A program made the translations under genes and the position numbers. Of a stretch of DNA of 9,836 nucleotides, positions 1 to 5,046 are shown piece by piece. Below the pieces are notes generated by a model. It did no database searches. It was not told where the DNA came from and saw only the letters and a program-made list of their open reading frames with translations. The DNA lies in assembly GCA_038217425.1 (NCBI GenBank), contig JBBQPM010000231.1, forward strand, positions 1-9,836, written 5' to 3'. Origin of the DNA: JAIEPT01 sp038217425 (GTDB lineage: Bacteria > Planctomycetota > Planctomycetia > Gemmatales > Gemmataceae). The first letter of the stretch is position 1, and each line of letters begins with the position of its first letter.

Positions 1-129
1 CTTACAGGCCAAACGCGAGTATGCCTTATTTAGACCTACCGAACCTGCGCAATTTGAAATCAGCCTTGCCCAATGTAAAAAGTGGCGCTGTCCAATGTAG
101 GCGCTTCCGTCTCGGACACTCGAAGTCTC

Positions 130-157
130 TTGATCTTTTCAGACGCTCGTTTATAGT
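130..157 (+). promoter_or_regulatory. Candidate sigma70-type promoter for the secreted-protein gene
   Basis: TTGATC at 130-135 (four of six matches to the -35 consensus) is followed after 16 bp by TATAGT at 152-157 (five of six matches to the -10 consensus). Transcription would start near 164, just before the AGGAGG ribosome binding site at 168-173, giving a very short leader. It would drive the secreted-protein gene and probably rpmA. This is seen by motif matching only. Confidence 0.45.
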
Positions 158-179
158 GGAGTCTTCCAGGAGGATTCCG

Positions 180-923
180 ATGCGGCTTCTGATGCTCGTG
201 TGTGCCTTCGCCATCGCTTCGACTTCACTCTGGGCCCAGGGGGGCTTCAACGAGCGCGAGGTCAAGGTCTTTCCGCGCGACGACGAGACCGATCTCTGGA
301 CCTTCGACTTCCGCTTCAAAGATCCGCGCATGATCAAGGTCGACGTCCCCGGCCGCGGGCCGCGCATCTGCTGGTATATGTGGTACCAGATCATCAATCG
401 CACCGGCGAACCGCGCCAGTTCATCCCGCACTTCGAACTGGTCATGCACGATTATCCCGCCGTCTATCTCGACGAGGTGCTGCCGATCGTACAGAAAGAG
501 ATCGCCCGGCTCGAGGATCCGTCGAACTACCTGAATATCAAGAACTCCGTGACGATCAGCAAAGACCTGATCCCGCTGTCGAAATCGCCCGACGAGGCGT
601 ATCCGCGCACCATCACTGGCGTCGCCATCTGGGACGCATCGTCGGCCGAGCCGGGCTCCAAGGACCCCTCGGCGAAAGACCTGAGCGATGCCACTCGGTT
701 CACGATATTCATCCGCGGTTTGTCGAACGCGTTCGTGTTGGTCGATCCTCCTTCGCCTTCTCTTCCGCCGATCACTCGCTATAAAACTCTGCAGATCAAC
801 TTTCGTCGCAAAGGGGATCGCTTCAGCACCGATTCGCGCGACATTACGTTCGTGGCTCCCACGGAGTGGATTTATCGGGCTTCGAGTCGTAAGTTAATCG
901 ATACGCTCGAACCCAAGAAATAA
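180..923 (+). CDS. Secreted protein of unknown function, upstream of rpmA
   Basis: This encodes 247 residues. The frame stays open upstream to an ATG at 21, but the ATG at 180 is chosen for two reasons. A perfect AGGAGG lies 6 bp before it, and the protein then begins with a clear signal peptide: MR, a hydrophobic stretch at residues 3-18, and a likely cleavage after Ala19 (LWA|Q). The mature part has no catalytic motif or domain that I recognise. It is rich in aromatic and beta-prone segments, for example ICWYMWYQIINRTGEPR near residues 63-79, and there is no second membrane span. It is therefore probably exported to the periplasm. The WYMWYQ..NRTGEPR region resembles a conserved planctomycete family as I remember it, which I could not verify. 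rpmA starts 15 bp after its stop, so the two genes are probably co-transcribed, although no functional link to ribosomes is evident. Confidence 0.8.
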   Translation: MRLLMLVCAFAIASTSLWAQGGFNEREVKVFPRDDETDLWTFDFRFKDPRMIKVDVPGRGPRICWYMWYQIINRTGEPRQFIPHFELVMHDYPAVYLDEVLPIVQKEIARLEDPSNYLNIKNSVTISKDLIPLSKSPDEAYPRTITGVAIWDASSAEPGSKDPSAKDLSDATRFTIFIRGLSNAFVLVDPPSPSLPPITRYKTLQINFRRKGDRFSTDSRDITFVAPTEWIYRASSRKLIDTLEPKK

Positions 924-938
924 GCGGAGGTTTTCGTC

Positions 939-1181
939 ATGGCTCATAAGAAAGGTCAAGGCTCGGTAAAGAACGGACGCGACTCGAACAGTCAGCGTCT
1001 GGGCGTGAAGGTCTTCGGCGGCCAGGCCGTCAAGGCCGGCGGCATCATCATCCGCCAACGCGGCACCAAATGGCACCCGGGCCGAAACGTCGGCATGGGC
1101 AAGGACGACACGATCTTCTCGCTCATCCCCGGCAAAGTCGTGTTCGATCAAAACGGCCGACGCGTCAACGTGCAGGCGTAG
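939..1181 (+). CDS. rpmA: 50S ribosomal protein L27
   Basis: This is a full-length L27 of 80 residues, in the family's usual range. It is a large-subunit protein whose N-terminal tail reaches towards the peptidyl-transferase centre. The N-terminus MAHKKGQGSVKNGRDSNSQRLGVK matches the conserved family start, with a short tail and no sign of the N-terminal extension that some Firmicutes cleave. The core GGIIIRQRGTKWHPGRNVGMGKDDTIFS is also typical. GCGGAGG at 924-930 is the ribosome binding site, 8 bp before ATG. In most bacteria rplU (L21) lies immediately upstream and obg often lies downstream. Here a secreted-protein gene is upstream, and a convergent hydrolase gene ends 41 bp downstream. 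No clear intrinsic terminator is visible in that 41-bp gap. Confidence 0.98.
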   Translation: MAHKKGQGSVKNGRDSNSQRLGVKVFGGQAVKAGGIIIRQRGTKWHPGRNVGMGKDDTIFSLIPGKVVFDQNGRRVNVQA

Positions 1182-1222
1182 GTCCGCCTCCCGGCTCGAC
1201 TGGCAAATCCTGTCGTGAATCT

Positions 1223-1993
1223 CTAATCGAGCGTGGCGAGGAACTCCGACAGGTACGCGTTGAACCAGTCGGGACGCTCGAGCATCGTCAGATGCGCCGT
1301 TGCCGGGACGAGGCGAGTTCGCGCTTGCGGCACCGCGGCGGCGATCGCCTTGCAGTTGGCGAGCGGCGTCACCGCGTCCTGGTCCCCCTCAAGAATCAGC
1401 ACCGGGCACTTGATCTTCGGCTGCGCCGACTTCGCGGAGCCGGCGACCAGCGCCAAACATTGCGCCGCGTACGACGTCGGATCGTTCGACAACAGCAGTT
1501 CGCGACAGAGCCCTGTCAGAGCCGGGTTCGCTTCCCGTGTGGCGAGCGTCAAGGCGCCGCTCAAGACGGCGTCGGCGACGGACATCATTCCCTCCCGGCC
1601 CACATCCACAGCCCGCGTTTTGAAAATCTCCTTCGCCGCGGAGGGAAGCTCCGTGAGCGGCCCGCACAGCACCGCGGCCTTGATCCGCTCCGGGTACTCT
1701 CCCGCCAGGATCTGCGCCAGGATCGTCGCCATTGAATGGCCCACGATCACGAACTGCGGAAGTCCGAGATGATCGGCCAGGCCGACGATCTGCTCCGCCC
1801 AGCGCTCCATCGAATACGACGAGCTGCGTGCGGATCGGCCCGAACCCGGAAGGTCGAGCGTGACGACCTGGTAGAACTTCTGCAGCGTCTGCCGTTGGGC
1901 GTGCCAGACGTTGCTCGTGCCCCCCAGACCGTGGACGAAGACGATCGGGAGGCCGGCGCCGACGGATTCATAGAAGATGTCGTTCGCGATCAT
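1223..1993 (-). CDS. Alpha/beta hydrolase
   Basis: This is a 256-residue single-domain alpha/beta hydrolase. Visible elements in order are the oxyanion-loop motif HGLGG (21-25), the nucleophile elbow GHSMA with Ser87, the acid Asp206 in EGDQDAVTP, and His234 in ATAHLT. The full Ser-Asp-His triad is present, so the enzyme is probably active. There is no signal peptide, so it is presumably cytoplasmic. The layout resembles 3-oxoadipate enol-lactonase or haloperoxidase-like members, but the substrate cannot be read from sequence. An in-frame ATG lies upstream at 2050. The start at 1993 is preferred because its ATG overlaps the stop of the oxidoreductase gene (ATGA at 1990-1993), the usual arrangement for translational coupling, and because the HGLGG strand then sits at the normal distance from the N-terminus. 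The two genes are one transcription unit and may act on the same sugar or lactone-type substrate; that link is inference. Confidence 0.93.
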   Translation of the reverse strand: MIANDIFYESVGAGLPIVFVHGLGGTSNVWHAQRQTLQKFYQVVTLDLPGSGRSARSSSYSMERWAEQIVGLADHLGLPQFVIVGHSMATILAQILAGEYPERIKAAVLCGPLTELPSAAKEIFKTRAVDVGREGMMSVADAVLSGALTLATREANPALTGLCRELLLSNDPTSYAAQCLALVAGSAKSAQPKIKCPVLILEGDQDAVTPLANCKAIAAAVPQARTRLVPATAHLTMLERPDWFNAYLSEFLATLD

Positions 1994-3126
1994 GAGGGGA
2001 ACCCCTTTTGCCAGCGACGTTCGACGTGACTTTGCCAGATCGCCTCGCACAGAACGATCTCGCGATGCCCGTCCGCGAACGTCGGGAACGTGACGGGCGC
2101 TTGTGCCTCAATGGTTTGGTAGACGGCGCGGAAGAGCTGTTTGAAGGTGTCGGGAAACCCTTCGTTGTGTCCGCCGGGATAGTTGGCGAAGGGGCGAACT
2201 TCCGGATGCAGCAAGGCGGGATCGCGGACAAGAAGTTGGTTGGCCCGACCGCGATGTCCGAGCCAAAGTTCGTTGGGGCGTTCGCTGTTCCAGGCCAGCG
2301 ACCCCTTGGACCCCGCAATCTCGACCTGGACGCAATTCTTGCGCCCCGCCAACATCTGCGACACGTTGAAGACGCCCCGGGCGCCGCCGGTGAAACCGAG
2401 CAGGCACGAACCGTAATCCTCGGTGTCGACGGCGATCGGCACGGTCGCGGCGACGTTGCTCTGAAACGTCTCGACGGAACCGACGGGTCGGCGCCGAGTC
2501 GGCAGCAGCGTCTTGAGATCGGCGCAGACTTCGTTCACGGCTTGCCCGGTCAGGAACTGAACGAGGTCGAGCCAATGGGTGCCGATGTCGGCGACGGCGC
2601 GGAGCTTGCCCCCTTCGCTCGAGAGCACGCGCCAGTTGAAATCGGTTTCGTGGAGGAGCCAATCCTGCGTGTACGAACCCGAGACGTGATAGATCTCGCC
2701 CAGTTCGCCCGACGCGATGCGCTGGCGCATTTCCAGGCACAGGGGATAGTAGCGAATGTTGTAGCAGACCGCGGCCACGTTCGGCGACTGGGCCGCGAGG
2801 GCGACGAGTTGGGCCGACTCCTGAGCGTTCATGGCCAGCGGCTTTTCGCAGACGACGTGTTTTCCCGCTTGCAAGCAGTCGGCGGCCTGGGCGAAATGAT
2901 GGCGATTGGGCGACGTCAGATGCACCACGGCGACGTCGCGGTCCAGCAGCAGATCGGCGAAGCAATCGTAGCCGCGCTCGGCGCGGAGCGACTTGGCGGC
3001 TTGTTTGGATTTTTCGGGGGTAGAGCCGAGGACGCCAACGAGGCGTTTGCCCAGGCGTGCGAGAGCCTCGGTGTGGACGGGGCCGATGAAGCCGGTCCCG
3101 ACCAGGGCGACGCCAGTAGTCGGCAT
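1990..3126 (-). CDS. Gfo/Idh/MocA family oxidoreductase
   Basis: This encodes 378 residues, normal for the family. These are NAD(P)-dependent dehydrogenases that act on sugars, inositols or related polyols. The N-terminal Rossmann fold has the dinucleotide motif VGTGFIG (9-15). The EKP motif is at 94-96, where Lys95 is the expected catalytic and cofactor-contacting lysine. The C-terminal domain has GTHWLD (182-187) with His184, the family's usual active-site GxHxxD. There is no Tat or Sec signal, unlike many exported planctomycete members, so it is cytoplasmic. ATG at 3126 has GAGG about 8 bp upstream. A TAGAAT-like -10 lies at 3160-3165 without a convincing -35, and the upstream region runs directly into the repeat cluster. 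The stop overlaps the start of the alpha/beta hydrolase gene. The exact substrate is unknown. Confidence 0.95.
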   Translation of the reverse strand: MPTTGVALVGTGFIGPVHTEALARLGKRLVGVLGSTPEKSKQAAKSLRAERGYDCFADLLLDRDVAVVHLTSPNRHHFAQAADCLQAGKHVVCEKPLAMNAQESAQLVALAAQSPNVAAVCYNIRYYPLCLEMRQRIASGELGEIYHVSGSYTQDWLLHETDFNWRVLSSEGGKLRAVADIGTHWLDLVQFLTGQAVNEVCADLKTLLPTRRRPVGSVETFQSNVAATVPIAVDTEDYGSCLLGFTGGARGVFNVSQMLAGRKNCVQVEIAGSKGSLAWNSERPNELWLGHRGRANQLLVRDPALLHPEVRPFANYPGGHNEGFPDTFKQLFRAVYQTIEAQAPVTFPTFADGHREIVLCEAIWQSHVERRWQKGFPS

Positions 3127-3174
3127 GGGGAATCCTCGAGAGCGACGATCACGAGGAGCATTCTATAAGGTTCA

Positions 3175-3196
3175 GGAGCCCGCAGCGCGAGCAAGG
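3175..3196 (+). repeat. 22-bp GC-rich repeat, copy A
   Basis: This is the first of three 22-bp units. It begins GGAGCCCGCAGC and ends GAGCAAGG. It is an exact inverted match to copy C. The unit starts fall at 3175, 3208 and 3241, an exact 33-bp period with 11-bp spacers. I associate GCCCGCAGCGCGAGCAAGG-type sequences with dispersed intergenic repeats in planctomycetes, but this is from memory. Confidence 0.85.
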
Positions 3197-3200
3197 TATA

Positions 3201-3269
3201 CGCATCTGGAGCCCGCAGCGCAAGCAAGGGTTTGAATATTCCTTGCTCGCGCTGCGGGCTCCAGATGCG
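3201..3269. repeat. Large imperfect inverted repeat (repeat copies B and C)
   Basis: The arms at 3201-3229 and 3241-3269 are 29 bp each with a single mismatch at position 3222, and enclose an 11-nt loop at 3230-3240. The arms contain repeat copy B (3208-3229) and inverted copy C (3241-3262), and the symmetry extends through CGCATCT on the left and AGATGCG on the right. It lies between the divergent oxidoreductase and toxin-antitoxin-like genes, so it is not placed as a gene-end terminator for either. It looks like a REP/BIME-type mobile or structural intergenic repeat. Copies A and B are direct repeats, so all three form one phased cluster at 3175-3269. Confidence 0.9.
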
Positions 3270-3274
3270 TTGAT

Positions 3275-3310
3275 TTACAGCAGATCTTCGAGAGTGTCCG
3301 CAGTGAGGGA
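3275..3310 (-). pseudogene. Orphan 3' tail of a PilZ-domain gene
   Basis: On the minus strand these bases read S-L-T-A-D-T-L-E-D-L-L-stop. The intact PilZ gene at 3895-4248 ends A-L-T-E-D-T-L-E-D-L-L-stop. At the DNA level 3275-3309 matches 3895-3929 at 31 of 35 positions, and the first 18 bases are identical. Two of the four differences are silent third-position changes (ACT/ACC), which suggests the copy was once coding. Similarity stops exactly at the stop codon on the left and fades after about 11 codons on the right, where no PilZ motif is present. It is therefore a fragment and not a gene. Confidence 0.65.
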
Positions 3311-3323
3311 ATGTTCGGCGCGG

Positions 3324-3329
3324 TATAAT
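3324..3329 (+). promoter_or_regulatory. Perfect -10 box (TATAAT) before the toxin-antitoxin-like pair
   Basis: TATAAT at 3324-3329 is a full consensus -10 in otherwise GC-rich DNA, 26 bp before the AAGGAG ribosome binding site and 37 bp before the antitoxin-like ATG. No good -35 hexamer is found 15-19 bp upstream, so the promoter is weak by motif or needs an activator. It begins just right of the orphan PilZ tail, so the -35 region would overlap that fragment. Confidence 0.4.
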
Positions 3330-3366
3330 GGCGTCGGTATCAAGATCTCACTTGAAGGAGTAGCCG

Positions 3367-3558
3367 ATGAAACCCGATCAACCCAATTCTTCGGAACCGT
3401 TCCCTCGTGAGGCGATTCCCCCCGATCTCTTGGAATGGGCGCGGCAAACGTTTGACGAAGAGGAGTTCCTGGCGCAAGTCCGCGAAGTAGAGGCGACCGG
3501 AGGTTTCCAGCTGGAGGACTTTCTCTCCGAGATCGAAGCGCGAGCGAGGTCTAAGTGA
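3367..3558 (+). CDS. Small acidic antitoxin-like protein
   Basis: This encodes 63 residues with a good GAAGGAG ribosome binding site about 7 bp before ATG. The N-terminal 20 residues are polar and proline-rich. The rest is predicted to be helical and acidic, with a cluster DEEE near residues 30-33 and FLSEIEARARSK at the C-terminus. No helix-turn-helix or ribbon-helix-helix DNA-binding motif is obvious. The role is inferred from context: it is a short acidic protein immediately before, and overlapping by 4 bp (GTGA at 3555-3558), a RelE/ParE-like protein, which is the classic antitoxin-first order. In type II systems such a protein would bind and block the toxin, and its helical C-terminal half would be the likely toxin-binding part. 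It could instead be an unrelated small protein. Confidence 0.75.
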   Translation: MKPDQPNSSEPFPREAIPPDLLEWARQTFDEEEFLAQVREVEATGGFQLEDFLSEIEARARSK

Positions 3559-3884
3559 GTACGGCTGCACCCCCGCCGATCCCGTATCGGGTGGAATATT
3601 CAAAAAGAGTGCGGCAGCGGTTACTCGACCTGGCAGACATTGCTCGGCAGAGAGGCGACGGCCAGGAGTTTATCGCGGCGCTCAAGGCGTTCGACCAGCG
3701 GTTGCGCGTCTACCCTCAATTTGGGGAGCCGCTGCGCGATCTCAAGAAGGAACCGGGCCAGACTTGGATCGGAATCGTGCGTCCACTCGCAATGCGCTAT
3801 GGGGTTCTTGACGAACGGCGCCTAGTCATTGCCGCAGCAATTCCAGTGCTTCTTCCGAAGGCGAAGGCGGAAGGGCACGAGTGA
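3555..3884 (+). CDS. RelE/ParE-like toxin
   Basis: This encodes 109 residues starting at GTG. The start is set by the GTGA overlap with the antitoxin-like stop. The fold pattern fits the RelE/ParE superfamily: beta strand YRVEYSK (11-17), a helical hairpin (18-50), then RLRVYPQFGEPLRDLKK (49-65), WIGIVRPLAMRYGV (71-84) and a final strand RRLVIAAAIPVLLPK. The P-x-FGEPLRDL and RPLxxRY segments are recurrent in this superfamily, where basic residues near here contact RNA or partner. RelE members cleave ribosome-bound mRNA and ParE members poison gyrase; the sequence does not show which applies. The stop is 10 bp from the convergent end of the PilZ gene. The family is recognised by pattern and context, not by a profile search. 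Confidence 0.75.
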   Translation: MSTAAPPPIPYRVEYSKRVRQRLLDLADIARQRGDGQEFIAALKAFDQRLRVYPQFGEPLRDLKKEPGQTWIGIVRPLAMRYGVLDERRLVIAAAIPVLLPKAKAEGHE

Positions 3885-3894
3885 CGCTCGCCCC

Positions 3895-4248
3895 TTACAG
3901 CAGATCTTCGAGGGTGTCTTCGGTGAGGGCGCTGACGAAATGGCAGCCGACGAGGTATTCGCCGGCGACGGCGGTGCAGTGCATGACCTCTGCGGAGATC
4001 TGGTATTTCTCGCCGGAGCTGGGGCTCTTGAGCTGCAGGACGATGAAGGCGCCCGGGTCGAGCGGCTTTTCGACGAGCAGTCCGAGACCTTCAAGCGAGA
4101 GATCGCGGATCCAGGCGCGCATGAAGATGAGGTCGGTGTTGAGGTAGACTCGGCCGGGCATGGCGGGGCCGCAGCGGTAGCGAACCGTGGCGCGCTGATT
4201 TGCCAGGCCTTGATCGAGCAGACGTTCGACGGGAATACTGACCGACAT
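3895..4248 (-). CDS. Single-domain PilZ protein
   Basis: This encodes 117 residues, nearly all one PilZ domain, the c-di-GMP receptor fold. The two signature parts are present: RATVR (Arg19-xxx-Arg23) and DLSLEG (Asp49-x-Ser51-xx-Gly54), so binding competence is plausible. The domain closes with GCHFVSALTEDTLEDLL. There is no signal peptide and no output domain, so it would act by protein-protein contact. ATG at 4248 is preferred over a TTG two codons upstream because AGGAG at 4256-4260 lies 7 bp before it. The tandem PilZ gene ends 11 bp upstream on the same strand, and its stop codon abuts this ribosome binding site, so the two are co-translated neighbours. Its last codons are duplicated at 3275-3310 on the far side of the toxin-antitoxin-like pair. 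Confidence 0.88.
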   Translation of the reverse strand: MSVSIPVERLLDQGLANQRATVRYRCGPAMPGRVYLNTDLIFMRAWIRDLSLEGLGLLVEKPLDPGAFIVLQLKSPSSGEKYQISAEVMHCTAVAGEYLVGCHFVSALTEDTLEDLL

Positions 4249-4259
4249 GCGCAAACTCC

Positions 4260-4982
4260 TTACATCATTTCCTGAAATTCGGCTTCACTCAGCTCGCGAA
4301 TGAAGTTGCATCCAAGCGACCACAGATTTTCCGCCTTCTTGGCGACGTGCACGACGCAGGTGAGGATCGGCCGATGCGCTCGGCCGGCTTCGCCGATGAC
4401 TTCGAGGTTGAGCAGGGCGCCGGCAGGGACTTCTTCGGTCACCTCCAGGCCGACGCCGCTCGCAGAAATATTGGAGACGGTGGCGTGGATCAACCGCGAC
4501 GCCGGGTCGCCGACCTTGCTGAAGTTGGCGGTGAGCTTGCAATCGAAGCGTCGCCAGGTGCGATTGTCCTCGGGGGAATGCCGAAGTCTGCGGGCGCCAA
4601 AACCCTCGAGATCATGATCGGAAAGCTCGCGTGAAAAGACGCAACCCAGGGCGTGCTTGCCGGAGGGCTCGGGCTGAGCGTGGACGATGCAGGCGAGGAG
4701 ATGGACGATCTCGACGGATTCTTCGTCAGCTCGGTTGAGTTCGATCGAGAGCATCTGCCCGGCCTTGAAGGCGCGATCGACCACAAGGCTGGCCCCGCCG
4801 CGCGAGATGTTGCGCACCCGCGCGGGCTGTTTCATTTCCGCCGGCGCGTCGGCAAGCTGCACCGACGTTTGCAGGTCGGAAGGGTAGCGGATCCAATTTC
4901 GACGATCGTCGTGGTCCGCGGGCTTGGGTTCATTCGCCCCCCCGATCCACTTCTGCCAAAATGAGAATGTCCGCTCGAACAT
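4260..4982 (-). CDS. Tandem PilZ-domain protein
   Basis: This encodes 240 residues with two PilZ domains. Domain 1 (about 26-130) has RNWIR (Arg28-xxx-Arg32) and NISRGG (Asn58-x-Ser60-xx-Gly63). Domain 2 (about 139-240) has RTWRR (Arg141-xxx-Arg145) and NISASG (Asn171-x-Ser173-xx-Gly176). Both domains therefore keep the c-di-GMP contact residues. Each ends with the same closing pattern, GCVFSRELSDHDLEGFG and GCNFIRELSEAEFQEMM. The adjacent single-domain gene shares this pattern, so the three domains look like products of duplication. The N-terminal 20 residues are aromatic and basic (MFERTFSFWQKWIGG) but too short and polar for a membrane span. ATG at 4982 has AGGGG about 8 bp upstream. The output partner of this c-di-GMP sensor is unknown; the neighbouring cytochrome and efflux genes are not usual PilZ partners. 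Confidence 0.88.
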   Translation of the reverse strand: MFERTFSFWQKWIGGANEPKPADHDDRRNWIRYPSDLQTSVQLADAPAEMKQPARVRNISRGGASLVVDRAFKAGQMLSIELNRADEESVEIVHLLACIVHAQPEPSGKHALGCVFSRELSDHDLEGFGARRLRHSPEDNRTWRRFDCKLTANFSKVGDPASRLIHATVSNISASGVGLEVTEEVPAGALLNLEVIGEAGRAHRPILTCVVHVAKKAENLWSLGCNFIRELSEAEFQEMM

Positions 4983-5001
4983 GGCTCTGACCCCTTTTAG
5001 A

Positions 5002-5030
5002 AGCCTAGGTCACGATTGCCATGCGGTCAA
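5002..5030 (-). promoter_or_regulatory. Candidate promoter for the two PilZ genes
   Basis: Read on the minus strand, TTGACC (5025-5030) is followed after exactly 17 bp by TAGGCT (5002-5007). The -35 matches five of six consensus bases and the -10 only three of six. It lies in the 64-bp gap between the cytochrome stop and the tandem PilZ start, the only sizeable gap in this co-directional run. It could let the PilZ pair be transcribed independently. Confidence 0.3.
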
Positions 5031-5046
5031 ATCGGGGCGGCGTATC

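Noticed and set aside
81..120. Partial direct and inverted repeats (CCAATGTA twice; TGTCC and GGACA) upstream of the secreted-protein gene
   Set aside because: The matches are short and overlap. They are not convincing as an operator or hairpin without genome-wide counts.
21..179. Upstream extension of the secreted-protein gene to the ATG at 21
   Set aside because: The ATG at 180 has a perfect AGGAGG and starts a signal peptide. The extension would bury the signal and lie over the promoter candidate.
2008..3168. 386-codon plus-strand open frame opposite the Gfo/Idh gene
   Set aside because: It is a low-complexity shadow frame with no recognisable domain. The minus-strand frame has complete Rossmann, EKP and GxHxxD motifs.
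2916..3227. 103-codon minus-strand open frame running through the repeat cluster, with repeated LALRAPxxY
   Set aside because: The peptide repeat is just translation of repeat copies A and B. The frame then runs out of phase through the oxidoreductase gene.
3175..3262. Regularly spaced repeats as a mini CRISPR array
   Set aside because: The units are only 22 bp with 11-bp spacers, one unit is inverted, and no cas gene is nearby.
3201..3269. Large hairpin read as a transcription terminator
   Set aside because: It lies between divergent genes with no gene ending into it and has no T-run after either arm, so it is described as an intergenic repeat.
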